From Paenibacillus methanolicus (GTDB lineage Bacteria; Bacillota; Bacilli; Paenibacillales; Paenibacillaceae), in contig NZ_VNHS01000009.1 of NCBI RefSeq assembly GCF_008124765.1, positions 310,001 through 374,000 of the forward strand: a DNA stretch of 64,000 nucleotides, in the 5' to 3' direction. Of this stretch, positions 42,499 through 50,925 are shown one piece after another (within the stretch, counting starts at the first letter, position 1; every line of letters starts with the position of its first letter). The position numbers and the translations under genes were made by a program. The notes beneath the pieces were generated by a model that had not been told where the DNA came from, searched no databases, and saw nothing but the letters and a program-made list of their open reading frames with translations.

Positions 42499-43395
42499 AT
42501 GAGATTCGCGACATTGACGCAACTGAAGGAACTATGCGGCGAGCTAGGGGTGCCCATCTCGCAAGCGATGATGATCGAGCAGGCGCGGGAGACGGGCCAG
42601 ACGGGGGCGCACATCTTCGAGCAAATGGCTGCTTACTATCAGATAATGAAGGAAGCGGTCGCTCGCGGGCTCGGCCCCGGCGTCCGGTCCCGCAGCGGAT
42701 TGACCGGCGGGGATGCCAAGCGGGTCAAGGACTACGCGGAACATGAGATGCCGTCGCTAGGCGGCGAAGCGGCCAAGGCGATGGCTTACGCGCTGGCGGT
42801 GTCCGAGGTGAACGCATCGATGGGCAGGATTATCGCGACGCCGACGGCCGGCTCGTGCGGCATCATCCCCGGCGTGTTCGTCAGCGCCCAGGAACGGTTC
42901 GGCTGGGAAGACGACGTACTCGTTCGCGGGTTGTTCGCGGCCGGCGCGATCGGGTACGTCATCGCGAACAATTCGTTCGTATCCGGGGCGGAGGGCGGCT
43001 GCCAGGCCGAGGTCGGCTCCGCGATCGGGATGGCGGCCGGCGCGCTGACCGAGCTGCGCGGCGGCACCCCGGAGCAAGCCGTGCATGCCGTCGGGCTGGC
43101 GCTGAAGAATTCGCTCGGCCTCATCTGCGATCCCGTCGCCGGGCTGGTCGAGATTCCGTGCATCGTCCGCAACGGCTTCGGCGCCGTCACCGCGCTCGCC
43201 GCGGCCGATATGGCGCTGGCCGGCGTCGTCAGCGCCATCCCGTCCGACGAGGTAATCGGCGTCATGCTCGAGGTCGGCACGGCAATGCCGGCGAAGCACC
43301 GGGAGACGGCCAAGGGCGGTCTCGCCCAGACGCCGACGGGCCGGCGCATCATGAAGGAGCTGTACGAGAAGGACGGGAAGGAGGGACGGACGTGA
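42499..43395 (+). CDS. sdaAA: L-serine dehydratase, alpha subunit
   Basis: 298 residues. Family marks: SRSGLTGGDAKRVKDY, IIATPTAGSCGIIPGVF, GAEGGCQAEVGSAIGMAAGA and GLICDPVAGLVEIPCIVRNG. The Cys residues in SCG, GGC and ICDP fit the ligands of the iron-sulfur cluster that activates the serine hydroxyl. GGAGG precedes the ATG. The stop overlaps the GTG of the M20 gene (GTGA). Being inside a dedicated operon, it may act on a serine-like product of the upstream enzymes. Confidence 0.95.
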   Translation: MRFATLTQLKELCGELGVPISQAMMIEQARETGQTGAHIFEQMAAYYQIMKEAVARGLGPGVRSRSGLTGGDAKRVKDYAEHEMPSLGGEAAKAMAYALAVSEVNASMGRIIATPTAGSCGIIPGVFVSAQERFGWEDDVLVRGLFAAGAIGYVIANNSFVSGAEGGCQAEVGSAIGMAAGALTELRGGTPEQAVHAVGLALKNSLGLICDPVAGLVEIPCIVRNGFGAVTALAAADMALAGVVSAIPSDEVIGVMLEVGTAMPAKHRETAKGGLAQTPTGRRIMKELYEKDGKEGRT

Positions 43396-44627
43396 AGCTG
43401 CTTGAACGGGCCCATGAGTTGGCGCCCGAATGGATCGCGTTCCGCCGCGAGCTCCACCGTTATCCGGAGCTGAGCTTCGCGGAGAGCGAGACGGCGGAGC
43501 GCGTCGCGCGGGAGCTTGCGCGACTAGGCATCTCCTATCGCAAGGGGATAGGCGGGCATGGCATCGTCGCCGAGATCGTCGGCGAACGGCCGGGACCCTT
43601 GATCGCCCTGCGCGCCGACATGGACGCGCTGCCGATCGCCGAGGAGGCGGAGCTTCCGTTCGCCTCGGAGAAGCCCGGCGTCATGCACGCTTGCGGGCAT
43701 GACGCCCATACGGCCATGCTGCTCGGCGCGGCCGAACTGCTCGCCGAGACGCGGGCATCGTTCGCCGGGCGGGTGAGGCTGCTGTTTCAGCCGGCGGAGG
43801 AGATGAACGCCGGCGCGAAGGCGATGGTCGCGGATGGCGCCTTGGAAGGCGTATCGGCTATATACGGGCTTCACAATCTGCCGACGCTCGCGGCCGGATG
43901 CGCGGCGGTCGCCGCCGGTCCGATGATGGGCTCCGTCGACCGCATCGAGATCGCGATCGAGGGTAAGGGAGCGCACGGGGCGATACCCGATCAAGGCATT
44001 GACCCGATCGTGTGCGCGGCCGCGCTCGTGCAGTCGCTCCAGACGATCGTCAGCCGCGAGGTGTCCCCGTTCGCGAACGTCGTCGTGACGATCGGCAGCA
44101 TTCGCGGAGGCGAGGCGAACAACGTCATTCCGAAGACGTGCATGCTAACCGGCACCGTCCGCGCGTTCGACGCGGACGTGCAGCGGCGGCTGCCCGCCAT
44201 CGTGGAGCGCATCGTCGCCGGCATCGCGGCCAGCTATCGATGCGCCGCGCGCCTGGACTATATCCCGCAAGTGCCCGTACTGGTCAATGAAGCGCAGTCT
44301 GCCGAGCTTGTCCAGGGCGTCATCGACGAGACGATCGGGGCGGGGCGCCGCGCTCCGCTTCGCCCGACGCTCGCGGGGGAAGACTTCTCGCTCTACCTCG
44401 GCGAGGTGCCGGGCTGCTTCTTCTGGCTCGGATCGGGTCCGCTCCAGGACGCGGAGCTGGCGTACGGCCTGCATCATCCGAAATTCACGTTGAACGAAGA
44501 CTGCATCCCCGTCGGCATGGCGCTGCTGGCCGGCATCGCCCTGCGCGGGCTGCAGCGCCATCGAGAGCCATCGGCGGAGCGCGATAGCGGCGCTGCAAGC
44601 GGCTATGGGAATGAGGAGGCGCCATGA
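43392..44627 (+). CDS. M20 family amidohydrolase
   Basis: 411 residues from GTG 43392 (GGAGGGACGGAC upstream); the long frame running up to 42855 is an overlap with sdaAA. The metal-binding motifs are RADMDALPI, MHACGHDAHTAML with Cys/His, and QPAEEMNAGAKAM with the general-base Glu. The dimerisation domain is KGAHGAIPDQGIDPI, and the C-terminal GEDFSLYL completes the site. It belongs to the hippurate hydrolase/N-acyl-L-amino-acid deacylase group, so it likely frees an amino acid from an acyl chain. Fifth gene of the operon. Confidence 0.9.
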   Translation: MKLLERAHELAPEWIAFRRELHRYPELSFAESETAERVARELARLGISYRKGIGGHGIVAEIVGERPGPLIALRADMDALPIAEEAELPFASEKPGVMHACGHDAHTAMLLGAAELLAETRASFAGRVRLLFQPAEEMNAGAKAMVADGALEGVSAIYGLHNLPTLAAGCAAVAAGPMMGSVDRIEIAIEGKGAHGAIPDQGIDPIVCAAALVQSLQTIVSREVSPFANVVVTIGSIRGGEANNVIPKTCMLTGTVRAFDADVQRRLPAIVERIVAGIAASYRCAARLDYIPQVPVLVNEAQSAELVQGVIDETIGAGRRAPLRPTLAGEDFSLYLGEVPGCFFWLGSGPLQDAELAYGLHHPKFTLNEDCIPVGMALLAGIALRGLQRHREPSAERDSGAASGYGNEEAP

Positions 44628-45589
44628 TGATCGAATTGCTGCAAGAGAAGCATATCGACGAGGCGGTATCGCTATGGAACGCGGAGCTCGCCGGATCGTA
44701 TCCGCTTCGCTCCCGGCTGCTGCGCCAGAATGTGCTGGCGGATCCGCACGTCGTGCCGGAAGGGACGCTGGCGGCGATCGATTCGCGTACCGGCGAGCTG
44801 GTCGGCTTCGTCGTCGCCAAGGCATCCCGCCGGGAGGACGAGTCCTATGGACTCGCCCGCGGGAACGGCTGGATTCACGCGCTGTTCGTCGCGCCGGAGC
44901 GCAGAGGGCAGGGCATCGGCACCGCCTTGCTATATCAAGCCGCCTTGGTGCTGCGGCATAAGGGCGTCGACCGGGTTGCCCTGGGCAACGATTTGCACCG
45001 CCGCCTGTTCCCCGGCATTCCGGACGAGCTGGCCGAGACGCAACGGTGGTTCGAACGAAGAGGGTTCCGTTACCGCGAGACCGCCTTCGACATGATCAAG
45101 ACGTACGGGCAGGAGGAGCTGGTGCCCATGCCCGCGCTAGGCGAGGCGGCGTGCAGAGTCGCGGAACCTCAGGACCAAGCCGAGCTGGAAGCGTTCATGA
45201 GCCGCTGCTTCCCCGGCGCGTGGGATCTCCAGCACCGCGACTATTGGCGGCAAGGAGGAACCGGACGGGAATACGTGCTGCTGGAGCATGGCGGCAAGCT
45301 GATCGGCTTCTGCCGCATCAACGACTCGGCCTCCCCGTTATTGGCGCAGAACGTGTACTGGTCGCCGCTGTTCGAGGAGGAACTGGGCGGGATCGGCCCG
45401 CTCGGCATCGACGAGGCGTACCGGGGACGCCGATACGGTCTCTCCATCGTGCAGGCGGCCATCCATACGCTGCAGGCGCGCGGCATTCGCCGGATCGTCA
45501 TCGACACGACGCCGTTCGTCGACTTTTACGGGAAGCTTGGTTATGAAGTGTGGAAGACGTATGCGAAGTATGACAAGACGCTGGCGTGA
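44624..45589 (+). CDS. Double-domain GNAT acetyltransferase
   Basis: 321 residues with two GNAT folds. The first has ALFVAPERRGQGIGTALLYQ, a complete acetyl-CoA pyrophosphate loop. The second has LGIDEAYRGRRYGLSIVQAA and ends DFYGKLGYEVWKTYAKYDK. Tandem GNATs include mycothiol-synthase-like enzymes. It overlaps the M20 gene by 4 nt. In one operon, a deacylase and an acyltransferase suggest handling of an acylated amino compound, but substrates are unknown. Confidence 0.85.
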   Translation: MMIELLQEKHIDEAVSLWNAELAGSYPLRSRLLRQNVLADPHVVPEGTLAAIDSRTGELVGFVVAKASRREDESYGLARGNGWIHALFVAPERRGQGIGTALLYQAALVLRHKGVDRVALGNDLHRRLFPGIPDELAETQRWFERRGFRYRETAFDMIKTYGQEELVPMPALGEAACRVAEPQDQAELEAFMSRCFPGAWDLQHRDYWRQGGTGREYVLLEHGGKLIGFCRINDSASPLLAQNVYWSPLFEEELGGIGPLGIDEAYRGRRYGLSIVQAAIHTLQARGIRRIVIDTTPFVDFYGKLGYEVWKTYAKYDKTLA

Positions 45590-45657
45590 CGCGAACATGC
45601 GGCCGGTCCGGCATTGCACGCGAGGAACCTTTCCTTCACGGATCGAGGCGATGAAGC

Positions 45658-45687
45658 GCCTCCTCCGGGATGGAGAGGTTTTTTTGC
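45658..45687 (+). terminator. Terminator of the serine-dehydratase operon
   Basis: CCTCCTCC and GGAGAGG (one bulge) are followed by seven T residues. A second small stem (GAGGCG...CGCCTC) lies just upstream. Confidence 0.75.
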
Positions 45688-45704
45688 GTTTTAATAAAAC
45701 GCTA

Positions 45705-45759
45705 TTGACTGGACACCGAATGGTGTCCTATAATTAAACCAGACACCAAATGGTGTCCA
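45705..45759 (+). promoter_or_regulatory. Promoter with two palindromic operators (ArsR operon)
   Basis: The -35 TTGACT (45705-45710) and -10 TATAAT (45729-45734) are 18 bp apart. The spacer is exactly the palindrome GGACACCGAATGGTGTCC (45711-45728). A second copy, GACACCAAATGGTGTC (45742-45757), covers the likely transcription start. A dimeric repressor at these sites would block RNA polymerase; the ArsR protein of this operon is the obvious candidate. Confidence 0.85.
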
Positions 45760-45828
45760 ATTAAAAAAATCAGTTGAACATGCTCAACCAGAATAAACGC
45801 GACTCAACCACAATGAGGAGGAATTGAG

Positions 45829-46251
45829 ATGAACAAAGTGATCGGCACGGCAACGACCGCGACAACGGCAACCCAGGTTCGAGGAAAGGCGATCGCGTAT
45901 TGGACCGTCACGCTGCTGTTCGCGGCGTCGATGACGATGAGCGGGATCGGACAATTGCTGCAATGGGAAGGAAATCTCGAATTGGTGGCGAATCTTGGAT
46001 ATCCTGTATACGTTTTGACCATTCTTGGGATATGGAAGGTGCTCGGCGCGATCGCGATCGTCGTGCCCGGGCTTGCCCGGCTGAAGGAATGGACGTACGC
46101 CGGCTTTTTCTTCCTCCTGACGGGGGCGGCGTTCTCCCATGCGTTCGGCAGCGAGACCGGCGTCGATGCGTTCTCCATTATCCTGCCGCTTGTCTATGCC
46201 GCGCTGAATATCGCTTCGTGGGCGCTGCGTCCGAAGAGCCGGACGCTGTAA
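45829..46251 (+). CDS. DoxX-like membrane protein
   Basis: 140 residues, four membrane helices. TVTLLFAASMTMSGIGQLLQ, LGYPVYVLTILGIWKVLGAI and AFSHAFGSE are the pattern of DoxX-like (DoxX_2) proteins, often linked to oxidative or thiol stress. GAGGAATTGAG precedes the ATG. It is the first gene behind the double-operator promoter and is followed by the arsR-type gene. Confidence 0.88.
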   Translation: MNKVIGTATTATTATQVRGKAIAYWTVTLLFAASMTMSGIGQLLQWEGNLELVANLGYPVYVLTILGIWKVLGAIAIVVPGLARLKEWTYAGFFFLLTGAAFSHAFGSETGVDAFSIILPLVYAALNIASWALRPKSRTL

Positions 46252-46330
46252 GAGACGCCCGTAATGACCGGTCTCCCTTCGTGCCAACATGAGTGCAGCT
46301 GCGGTAAATTAATTTATTGGAGGGACTGTC

Positions 46331-46660
46331 GTGAGCGAGAACAACCAGTTGCGGGACGTGTTTGATGCGATCGCAGATCCGACGAGGCGCCGACTGGTTC
46401 GTCTGTTAGCAGAGGCCGAGGAGGTTCCGCTGCATGAATTGACGGCACAGTTCGATATGGGCCGCACGGCGGTATCCAAGCATTTGACCATCCTGAAGGA
46501 AGCCGGACTGGTCCATGACCGCAAAGTCGGCCGCGAAACGCGATATCGGTTAAACGCCGCTCCGCTTCGAGAAGTGCAGGATTGGGTGGCTTACTATAAC
46601 AAATTCTGGCATGCAAATTTGCTGCGCTTGCAGCACCTATTAGAGGAGGATGAAGAATGA
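46331..46660 (+). CDS. ArsR family transcriptional regulator
   Basis: 109 residues, winged helix: FDAIADPTRRRLVRLLAEAE, LHELTAQFDMGRTAVSKHLT, LKEAGLVHDRKVGRETRYRL. It lacks the Cys pairs of metal-sensing ArsR proteins and has the PLREVQDWVAYYNKFW tail of the SRPBCC-linked subgroup. Starts at GTG 46331 behind GGAGGGACTGTC. It overlaps the SRPBCC gene by 4 nt. It probably represses its own operon at the two upstream palindromes. Confidence 0.92.
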   Translation: MSENNQLRDVFDAIADPTRRRLVRLLAEAEEVPLHELTAQFDMGRTAVSKHLTILKEAGLVHDRKVGRETRYRLNAAPLREVQDWVAYYNKFWHANLLRLQHLLEEDEE

Positions 46661-47079
46661 GTTTAACGTTAAATTTGGATTTTCAGTACACGACGACGAT
46701 CGAGAAGCTGTGGACCGCCTTGACCGATTCGGGCAAGCTTGCGAAGTGGATCGCCAACATCCACACCGGCCAGCCGATGGAGAACGATTTTCAACCCGTC
46801 GTCGGCTATAAATTTCAATTCCGCACCCAGCCGAGCGAGTGGTGGGACGGCATTATTAACGGCGAGGTGCTGCTCGTGGAACAACCGAATCGGTTGTCCT
46901 ATACGTGGGGCAGCGGCGATGAGGTCCACACGATTACCTGGACGCTGCAGGAGCTGGAAGACGGCAAGGTGAACCTGCATCTCGAACAGACCGGGATCTC
47001 CAACGCGCCAGCGTTGAACGGTGCCAAGTATGGCTGGACCAAATGGTGCGGCGATCTGGAACAGGCGCTGACGCAATAG
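46657..47079 (+). CDS. SRPBCC (AHSA1-like) domain protein
   Basis: 140 residues, START/Bet v1-like hydrophobic-pocket fold: DFQYTTTIEKLWTALTDSGK, VVGYKFQFRTQP, NRLSYTWGSGDEVHTITWTL. The end LEQTGISNAPALNGAKYGWT and a WTKWCGDLE close match the bacterial AHSA1 group. Such proteins are commonly coded next to an ArsR regulator; the ligand is unknown. Translation is coupled to arsR through an ATGA overlap. Confidence 0.9.
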   Translation: MSLTLNLDFQYTTTIEKLWTALTDSGKLAKWIANIHTGQPMENDFQPVVGYKFQFRTQPSEWWDGIINGEVLLVEQPNRLSYTWGSGDEVHTITWTLQELEDGKVNLHLEQTGISNAPALNGAKYGWTKWCGDLEQALTQ

Positions 47080-47132
47080 TTCAAGCCGATGCGAACGCGG
47101 CAAGCCCATAAAATGAAGAGGAGCGCTCATGG

Positions 47133-47726
47133 ATGACGACTCGCGTAACCAATCCCAAGGTGGATGGATTCATAAGGAAAGCCAAAACGTGGAAGGAAGA
47201 ATTCGAGAAGCTGCGCGAGATCGTGCTGAACTGCGGGCTGAGCGAGGATATCAAGTGGATGCATCCTTGCTACACGCTCGAGGACAAGAATATCGTGCTT
47301 ATCCATGGTTTCAAAGACTATTGCGCGCTTCTGTTTCATAAAGGCGCCTTGCTGCGCGATCCCCACGGCATCTTGATCCAACAGACGGAGAACGTGCAGG
47401 CCGCGCGCCAGCTTCGGTTCACGGGCTTGCAGCAGATCATCGAGATGGAAGCGACCATCGAAGCGTATATTAACGAAGCGATCGAGGTGGAGAAATCCGG
47501 CTTGGCCATCGAATTCAAGAAGAGCGAGCAATATGCCGTTCCGGAAGAGTTCCAAGCGAAGCTGGATGAGCGCGCCGACTTGAAGACGGCTTTCGAAGCG
47601 TTGACGCCGGGGCGGCAAAGAGCGTACCTGCTGCATTTTTCGGCGCCCAAACAAGCCAAGACCCGGGAGGCGCGGGTGGAGAAATACATGCAGCAGATTC
47701 TCGACGGCAAGGGATTGAATGATTAG
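47133..47726 (+). CDS. YdeI-like DUF1801/OmdA-domain protein
   Basis: 197 residues. The N-terminal DUF1801 part has CGLSEDIKWMHPCYTLEDKN and HGFKDYCALLFHKGALL. The C-terminal OmdA-type part has VPEEFQAKLDERADLKTAFE and TPGRQRAYLLHFSAPKQ with the KTREARVEKY end. Known relative: YdeI of B. subtilis, reported to affect membrane-active peptide resistance. It is the last gene of the operon. The ATG at 47133 is used; a second ATG at 47129 is in another frame. Confidence 0.88.
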   Translation: MTTRVTNPKVDGFIRKAKTWKEEFEKLREIVLNCGLSEDIKWMHPCYTLEDKNIVLIHGFKDYCALLFHKGALLRDPHGILIQQTENVQAARQLRFTGLQQIIEMEATIEAYINEAIEVEKSGLAIEFKKSEQYAVPEEFQAKLDERADLKTAFEALTPGRQRAYLLHFSAPKQAKTREARVEKYMQQILDGKGLND

Positions 47727-47802
47727 CGACGAATGGTCTTGCGTGCAGCTGGAGGTTGCCGGCAACAGTTCGTCAAGCCACGCGTCGATGCGAACATAGC
47801 GT

Positions 47803-47840
47803 AACCCGGCGGCCGGTCCATGCGATCGGCTGCTTTTTTG
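47803..47840. repeat. Partial palindromic element (hairpin only)
   Basis: AACCCGGCGGCCGG...CGATCGGCTGC followed by TTTTTT. It shares ACCCGGCGG with the elements near 6962 and 59011. It also works as a terminator for the ArsR operon. Confidence 0.6.
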
Positions 47841-47926
47841 GCGTTGGATGCATGTGCGGGTAGTGTGCAAAAGTAGGAAAAAGCGGTAATCTAGTGATAT
47901 TCATTTTATAAAAGGAGGGCGATGCA

Positions 47927-48352
47927 GTGGCTCCCAAACATATCGTATCCGCGGCGGCGATCGTCGTGAACGAGCGTAACGAGATTCTATTGATCAGAGG
48001 GCCTAAACGAGGCTGGGAGATGCCGGGCGGGCAGGTGGAAGAAGGAGAATCAATGAGAGACGCCGCGATCCGGGAAACCAAGGAAGAGAGCGGCATCGAC
48101 ATCGAAGTGACGAAGTTCTGCGGCGTTTTTCAAAATGTAGGCGCTAGTATCTGCAACACGCTGTTCTTGGGCAGGCCCGTCGGAGGTGAATTAACGACGA
48201 CTCCGGAATCGCTGGAAGTCGGGTTTTTCCCAATCGACACCGCATTGGAGATGGTCAGCTGGGGCAATTTTAAGGAAAGAATCGAGCTTTGCTTGGATGA
48301 GGCTAGTCATCCGATCTATGTGGAGTTTTCCATTCCGCTTAAGGAGTGCTAG
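47927..48352 (+). CDS. Nudix hydrolase
   Basis: 141 residues. The Nudix box is GGQVEEGESMRDAAIRETKE followed by ESGI, complete. GWEMPGG leads into it. A small house-cleaning pyrophosphatase of undefined substrate. Starts with GTG 47927 behind AGGAGGGC. It is the only gene between the partial repeat and a terminator, so monocistronic. Confidence 0.88.
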   Translation: MAPKHIVSAAAIVVNERNEILLIRGPKRGWEMPGGQVEEGESMRDAAIRETKEESGIDIEVTKFCGVFQNVGASICNTLFLGRPVGGELTTTPESLEVGFFPIDTALEMVSWGNFKERIELCLDEASHPIYVEFSIPLKEC

Positions 48353-48439
48353 TGCGCATTCAACCTGGCATTGCTAGCGGGAGAATACTGCTCGACCTTT
48401 TCTCTCGATGGCAGTCGCGCAAGAAAATTCGGATTCGCG

Positions 48440-48486
48440 AAAAAGCCGCCAGACCGACCTCGGCAGAGGAGTCCGACGGCTTTTTT
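48440..48486. terminator. Terminator between convergent genes
   Basis: AAAAAGCCG (48440-48448) pairs with CGGCTTTTTT (48477-48486), with an inner GAC/GTC pairing. It suits both strands. Confidence 0.8.
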
Positions 48487-48505
48487 CCATGACAGGGGAG
48501 AACCG

Positions 48506-49021
48506 TCAATACTGCTCTTGTATAAGACCGGCGGCGATAATTGTGCCAAGCGCTTCGTCGGCCGCGGCCACCCGGATCACATTGTCGGTGCTGATTCGCT
48601 CGCGCTGCAGCGCCTCGATCATGGCCGGACTGGCCTGTTCAGGCGCGAGCATGGCGGCGGACCAAGAGGCCCAGAAGCGCGACAGTCCCTCGCTGCATTC
48701 GATCCTCTCCTTCAGGTGGGGAAGGCTGAGCGGACCGATCCGCATGAGCGTGAGCGCTGCCGCCATCTGCGTCTCGTGCTTGTCGTCGCCAAGCAGTTCG
48801 GCCAGTGCAGGAATGGCTTCCGCGGCATCCGCGCCGAGCTCGCCGAGGACGACCGCCGCCATCGTGCGCAGATCGCCGTCGTTTTTGAGTACCCGTATGA
48901 GCGCCGGAACCGCTTCTTTGCCAGTCCGTTTCATCGCGATTACATCCTGAAGCAAAGCGTCCGGTTTGTCCATCGGGGGCATGAGATCGCGCCGCTCATT
49001 CCTTTGATTAACGTCCAACAT
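48506..49021 (-). CDS. HEAT-repeat protein
   Basis: 171 residues from the ATG at 49021 (GAAAGGAAGTGGA upstream; the frame is open to 49069). It has repeating helical pairs of the HEAT/PBS-lyase type: KEAVPALIRVLKNDGDLRTM, AAEAIPALAELLGDDKHETQ, and LSLPHLKERIE. This makes a solenoid likely to bind another protein. No enzyme motif. Partner unknown. Confidence 0.8.
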   Translation of the reverse strand: MLDVNQRNERRDLMPPMDKPDALLQDVIAMKRTGKEAVPALIRVLKNDGDLRTMAAVVLGELGADAAEAIPALAELLGDDKHETQMAAALTLMRIGPLSLPHLKERIECSEGLSRFWASWSAAMLAPEQASPAMIEALQRERISTDNVIRVAAADEALGTIIAAGLIQEQY

Positions 49022-49210
49022 TCCACTTCCTTTCGCCTTCTGACCCTCTAGGGTTACCCTTAGTTTCAATTCGCCGCCCGTAGAATCCTTCGTTCAATCC
49101 AAATCTTAACAAAACTTAATCATTGCACTGAACCGAGACTCGGCGTTAAGTTGGAGTTCCAAGTTATGGTATAGTTTAGGGGCATTCACAACGTGCTGGA
49201 GGTGGAGGAT

Positions 49211-49522
49211 ATGAAAAAGGTCTGTTTAGAATCCAACTGGTATGTTGTAAGCGAGGATGGAACGGAATTCAATTCTGAACAGCTATACAGGACCGGCGGA
49301 AGTAGTTTGCAGGCAGAACTTATAAACTCATTTGATGGAGAAATTCTTCGACGCATACGGCTTGAATCGGACTGTAACGATTTAACATTGGTATTCAATA
49401 AGCTTGTTCTAAAAACAAAGGTTAGTAATCCATCCGTTTCTCAATCCTGGTTTATTATTGACGACAGATTGAATAGGAAATTTAGTGCAAAACCGAATAG
49501 TATTTCACTGATGCAACTATAG
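49211..49522 (+). CDS. Hypothetical small protein
   Basis: 103 residues from the ATG at 49211, behind TGGAGG. The sequence has a beta-rich look (NDLTLVFNKLVLKTK, SWFIIDDRLNRKFS) and resembles the small DUF6188-like or immunity-type proteins in rhythm only. AT-richer than the flanks. A strong terminator follows. No toxin gene is adjacent. Confidence 0.55.
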   Translation: MKKVCLESNWYVVSEDGTEFNSEQLYRTGGSSLQAELINSFDGEILRRIRLESDCNDLTLVFNKLVLKTKVSNPSVSQSWFIIDDRLNRKFSAKPNSISLMQL

Positions 49523-49539
49523 GTCGGTTAACCAAACAT

Positions 49540-49568
49540 AAAGGGAGCAGATCGGCGCTGCTCCCTTT
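49540..49568 (+). terminator. Terminator
   Basis: A perfect 11-bp stem AAAGGGAGCAG and CTGCTCCCTTT around ATCGGCG. Confidence 0.85.
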
Positions 49569-49699
49569 CACAGTTTCTGGCGGCGACCGGTGGCTTCAGC
49601 CAATCGGTCATACGGCGATTTTCTCAATGCTAGCAAATTCGCTACATAGTTGCCGTCTCGGAGCATAGTCTGAATGGAAGGAATACTAGGCGAGGTGAA

Positions 49700-50878
49700 A
49701 TGATGACGAAGAGGATTGGCATTATCGGGAACGGCGTGGCCGGATTGCAGCTGGCCTATGCCTTGAAGCAGGAATTTGACGTGACGTTACATCATTACGA
49801 GGACCCGGCGGACATTCGCCAAGGACGAATTCGATCGACGCAAGTTCATTTTCATCCGGCGGTGGAACGGGCGCAGCGCATGCCTGCCGTGGATGAAGCG
49901 CCGTTGATCCAAACGATCCATTTCAGCATGGGCGCGCAAAAGTTATTCGTAGGCCGACTCGCCGGCCCGGCCAAGTCCGTTGACCAGCGTCTGGCTTTCG
50001 CCGCGGGCATGTCCGATCTAATGCGGCAAGGCGTGGTTTTCCGCAAAGACCGGGTGATGCCGAATGAAATCGGGTCGTTGGCCGAGACCTACGATCTACT
50101 CATCGACGCGACGGGCAAGGCCGGACCGTTGTTCCCGTTCCCCGTCGAACAAGAGCTGACGCCGCTTCAATCGCCGCAGCGGAAGTGTATCGTCGGCTAT
50201 TTCACGGGCGTATCTCCCGTTGCGCCTGCGGGAGTTTCGATCACTGTTCTGCCCGGAGCCGGCGAACTATTCGAAATTCCGGCCTATACGGAAAAGGGCC
50301 CGGTTACCATTTTATTTATTGAAGCGGTGCCCGAAGGACCATTGGACGCATTCAAAGGGATCAAGTCTGCTCCGGATTTCGAGGAACGCATGCGGGCAAC
50401 GGTTCAGCAGCATTTTCCCGCGATTGAAGCGCGCATCCATGCGGAGCATTTTGCGCTGGTGGATCATGGCGCCTATCTCCAGACGGCGATTACGCCCGTA
50501 GTCCGGCGGCCGTATGCGATGCACGACGATAAACTCATCCTAGGGTGCGGAGATAGCGTCATACTGGCGGATCCGATTACAGGTCAGGGGTGTAATACCG
50601 CCTCCTATTGCGCGGAACAGCTCGTAGCCACTCTCTTGGAACATCAGGAGTCTCCTTGGGATGAACAAGTCGGCCTGGCGTATTGGAGCCGTATCCGTCC
50701 CTACGTGGCGGCGGTGACGGACTGGACGAATGCGATGCTCGGTCCCATGCCGGGGCATATCGTCCAGCTGTTGATGCAAGCGGCCGGCGACCAGGAGACG
50801 GCTGATCGCATTGCCCATTGGTTCGAGCAGCCTTCAAGCGCTTACGCGGCTTTTTTTCAATCGTCCGAGAGGTCGTGA
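49700..50878 (+). CDS. Styrene/indole monooxygenase-like FAD protein
   Basis: 392 residues. The N-terminal FAD site is IGIIGNGVAGLQLAYAL, and the second is GDSVILADPITGQGCNTASY. Layout and features such as IRSTQVHFHPAVERAQ match the StyA-like group of two-component flavin monooxygenases (styrene/indole monooxygenase family). These need a separate flavin reductase, and none is seen nearby. The true substrate is unknown; an epoxidase or hydroxylase is inferred. Reads from the ATG at 49700; 49703 is also possible. Confidence 0.82.
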   Translation: MMTKRIGIIGNGVAGLQLAYALKQEFDVTLHHYEDPADIRQGRIRSTQVHFHPAVERAQRMPAVDEAPLIQTIHFSMGAQKLFVGRLAGPAKSVDQRLAFAAGMSDLMRQGVVFRKDRVMPNEIGSLAETYDLLIDATGKAGPLFPFPVEQELTPLQSPQRKCIVGYFTGVSPVAPAGVSITVLPGAGELFEIPAYTEKGPVTILFIEAVPEGPLDAFKGIKSAPDFEERMRATVQQHFPAIEARIHAEHFALVDHGAYLQTAITPVVRRPYAMHDDKLILGCGDSVILADPITGQGCNTASYCAEQLVATLLEHQESPWDEQVGLAYWSRIRPYVAAVTDWTNAMLGPMPGHIVQLLMQAAGDQETADRIAHWFEQPSSAYAAFFQSSERS

Positions 50879-50925
50879 AGCTTCCAGGCGAACCGTGTCG
50901 AGGCCTCACTTACTTTTACTGTCCG

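Noticed and set aside
42855-43391. 5' extension of the M20 amidohydrolase frame through sdaAA
   Set aside because: Arg-rich, overlaps a fully conserved enzyme gene. The GTG at 43392 has its own ribosome site.
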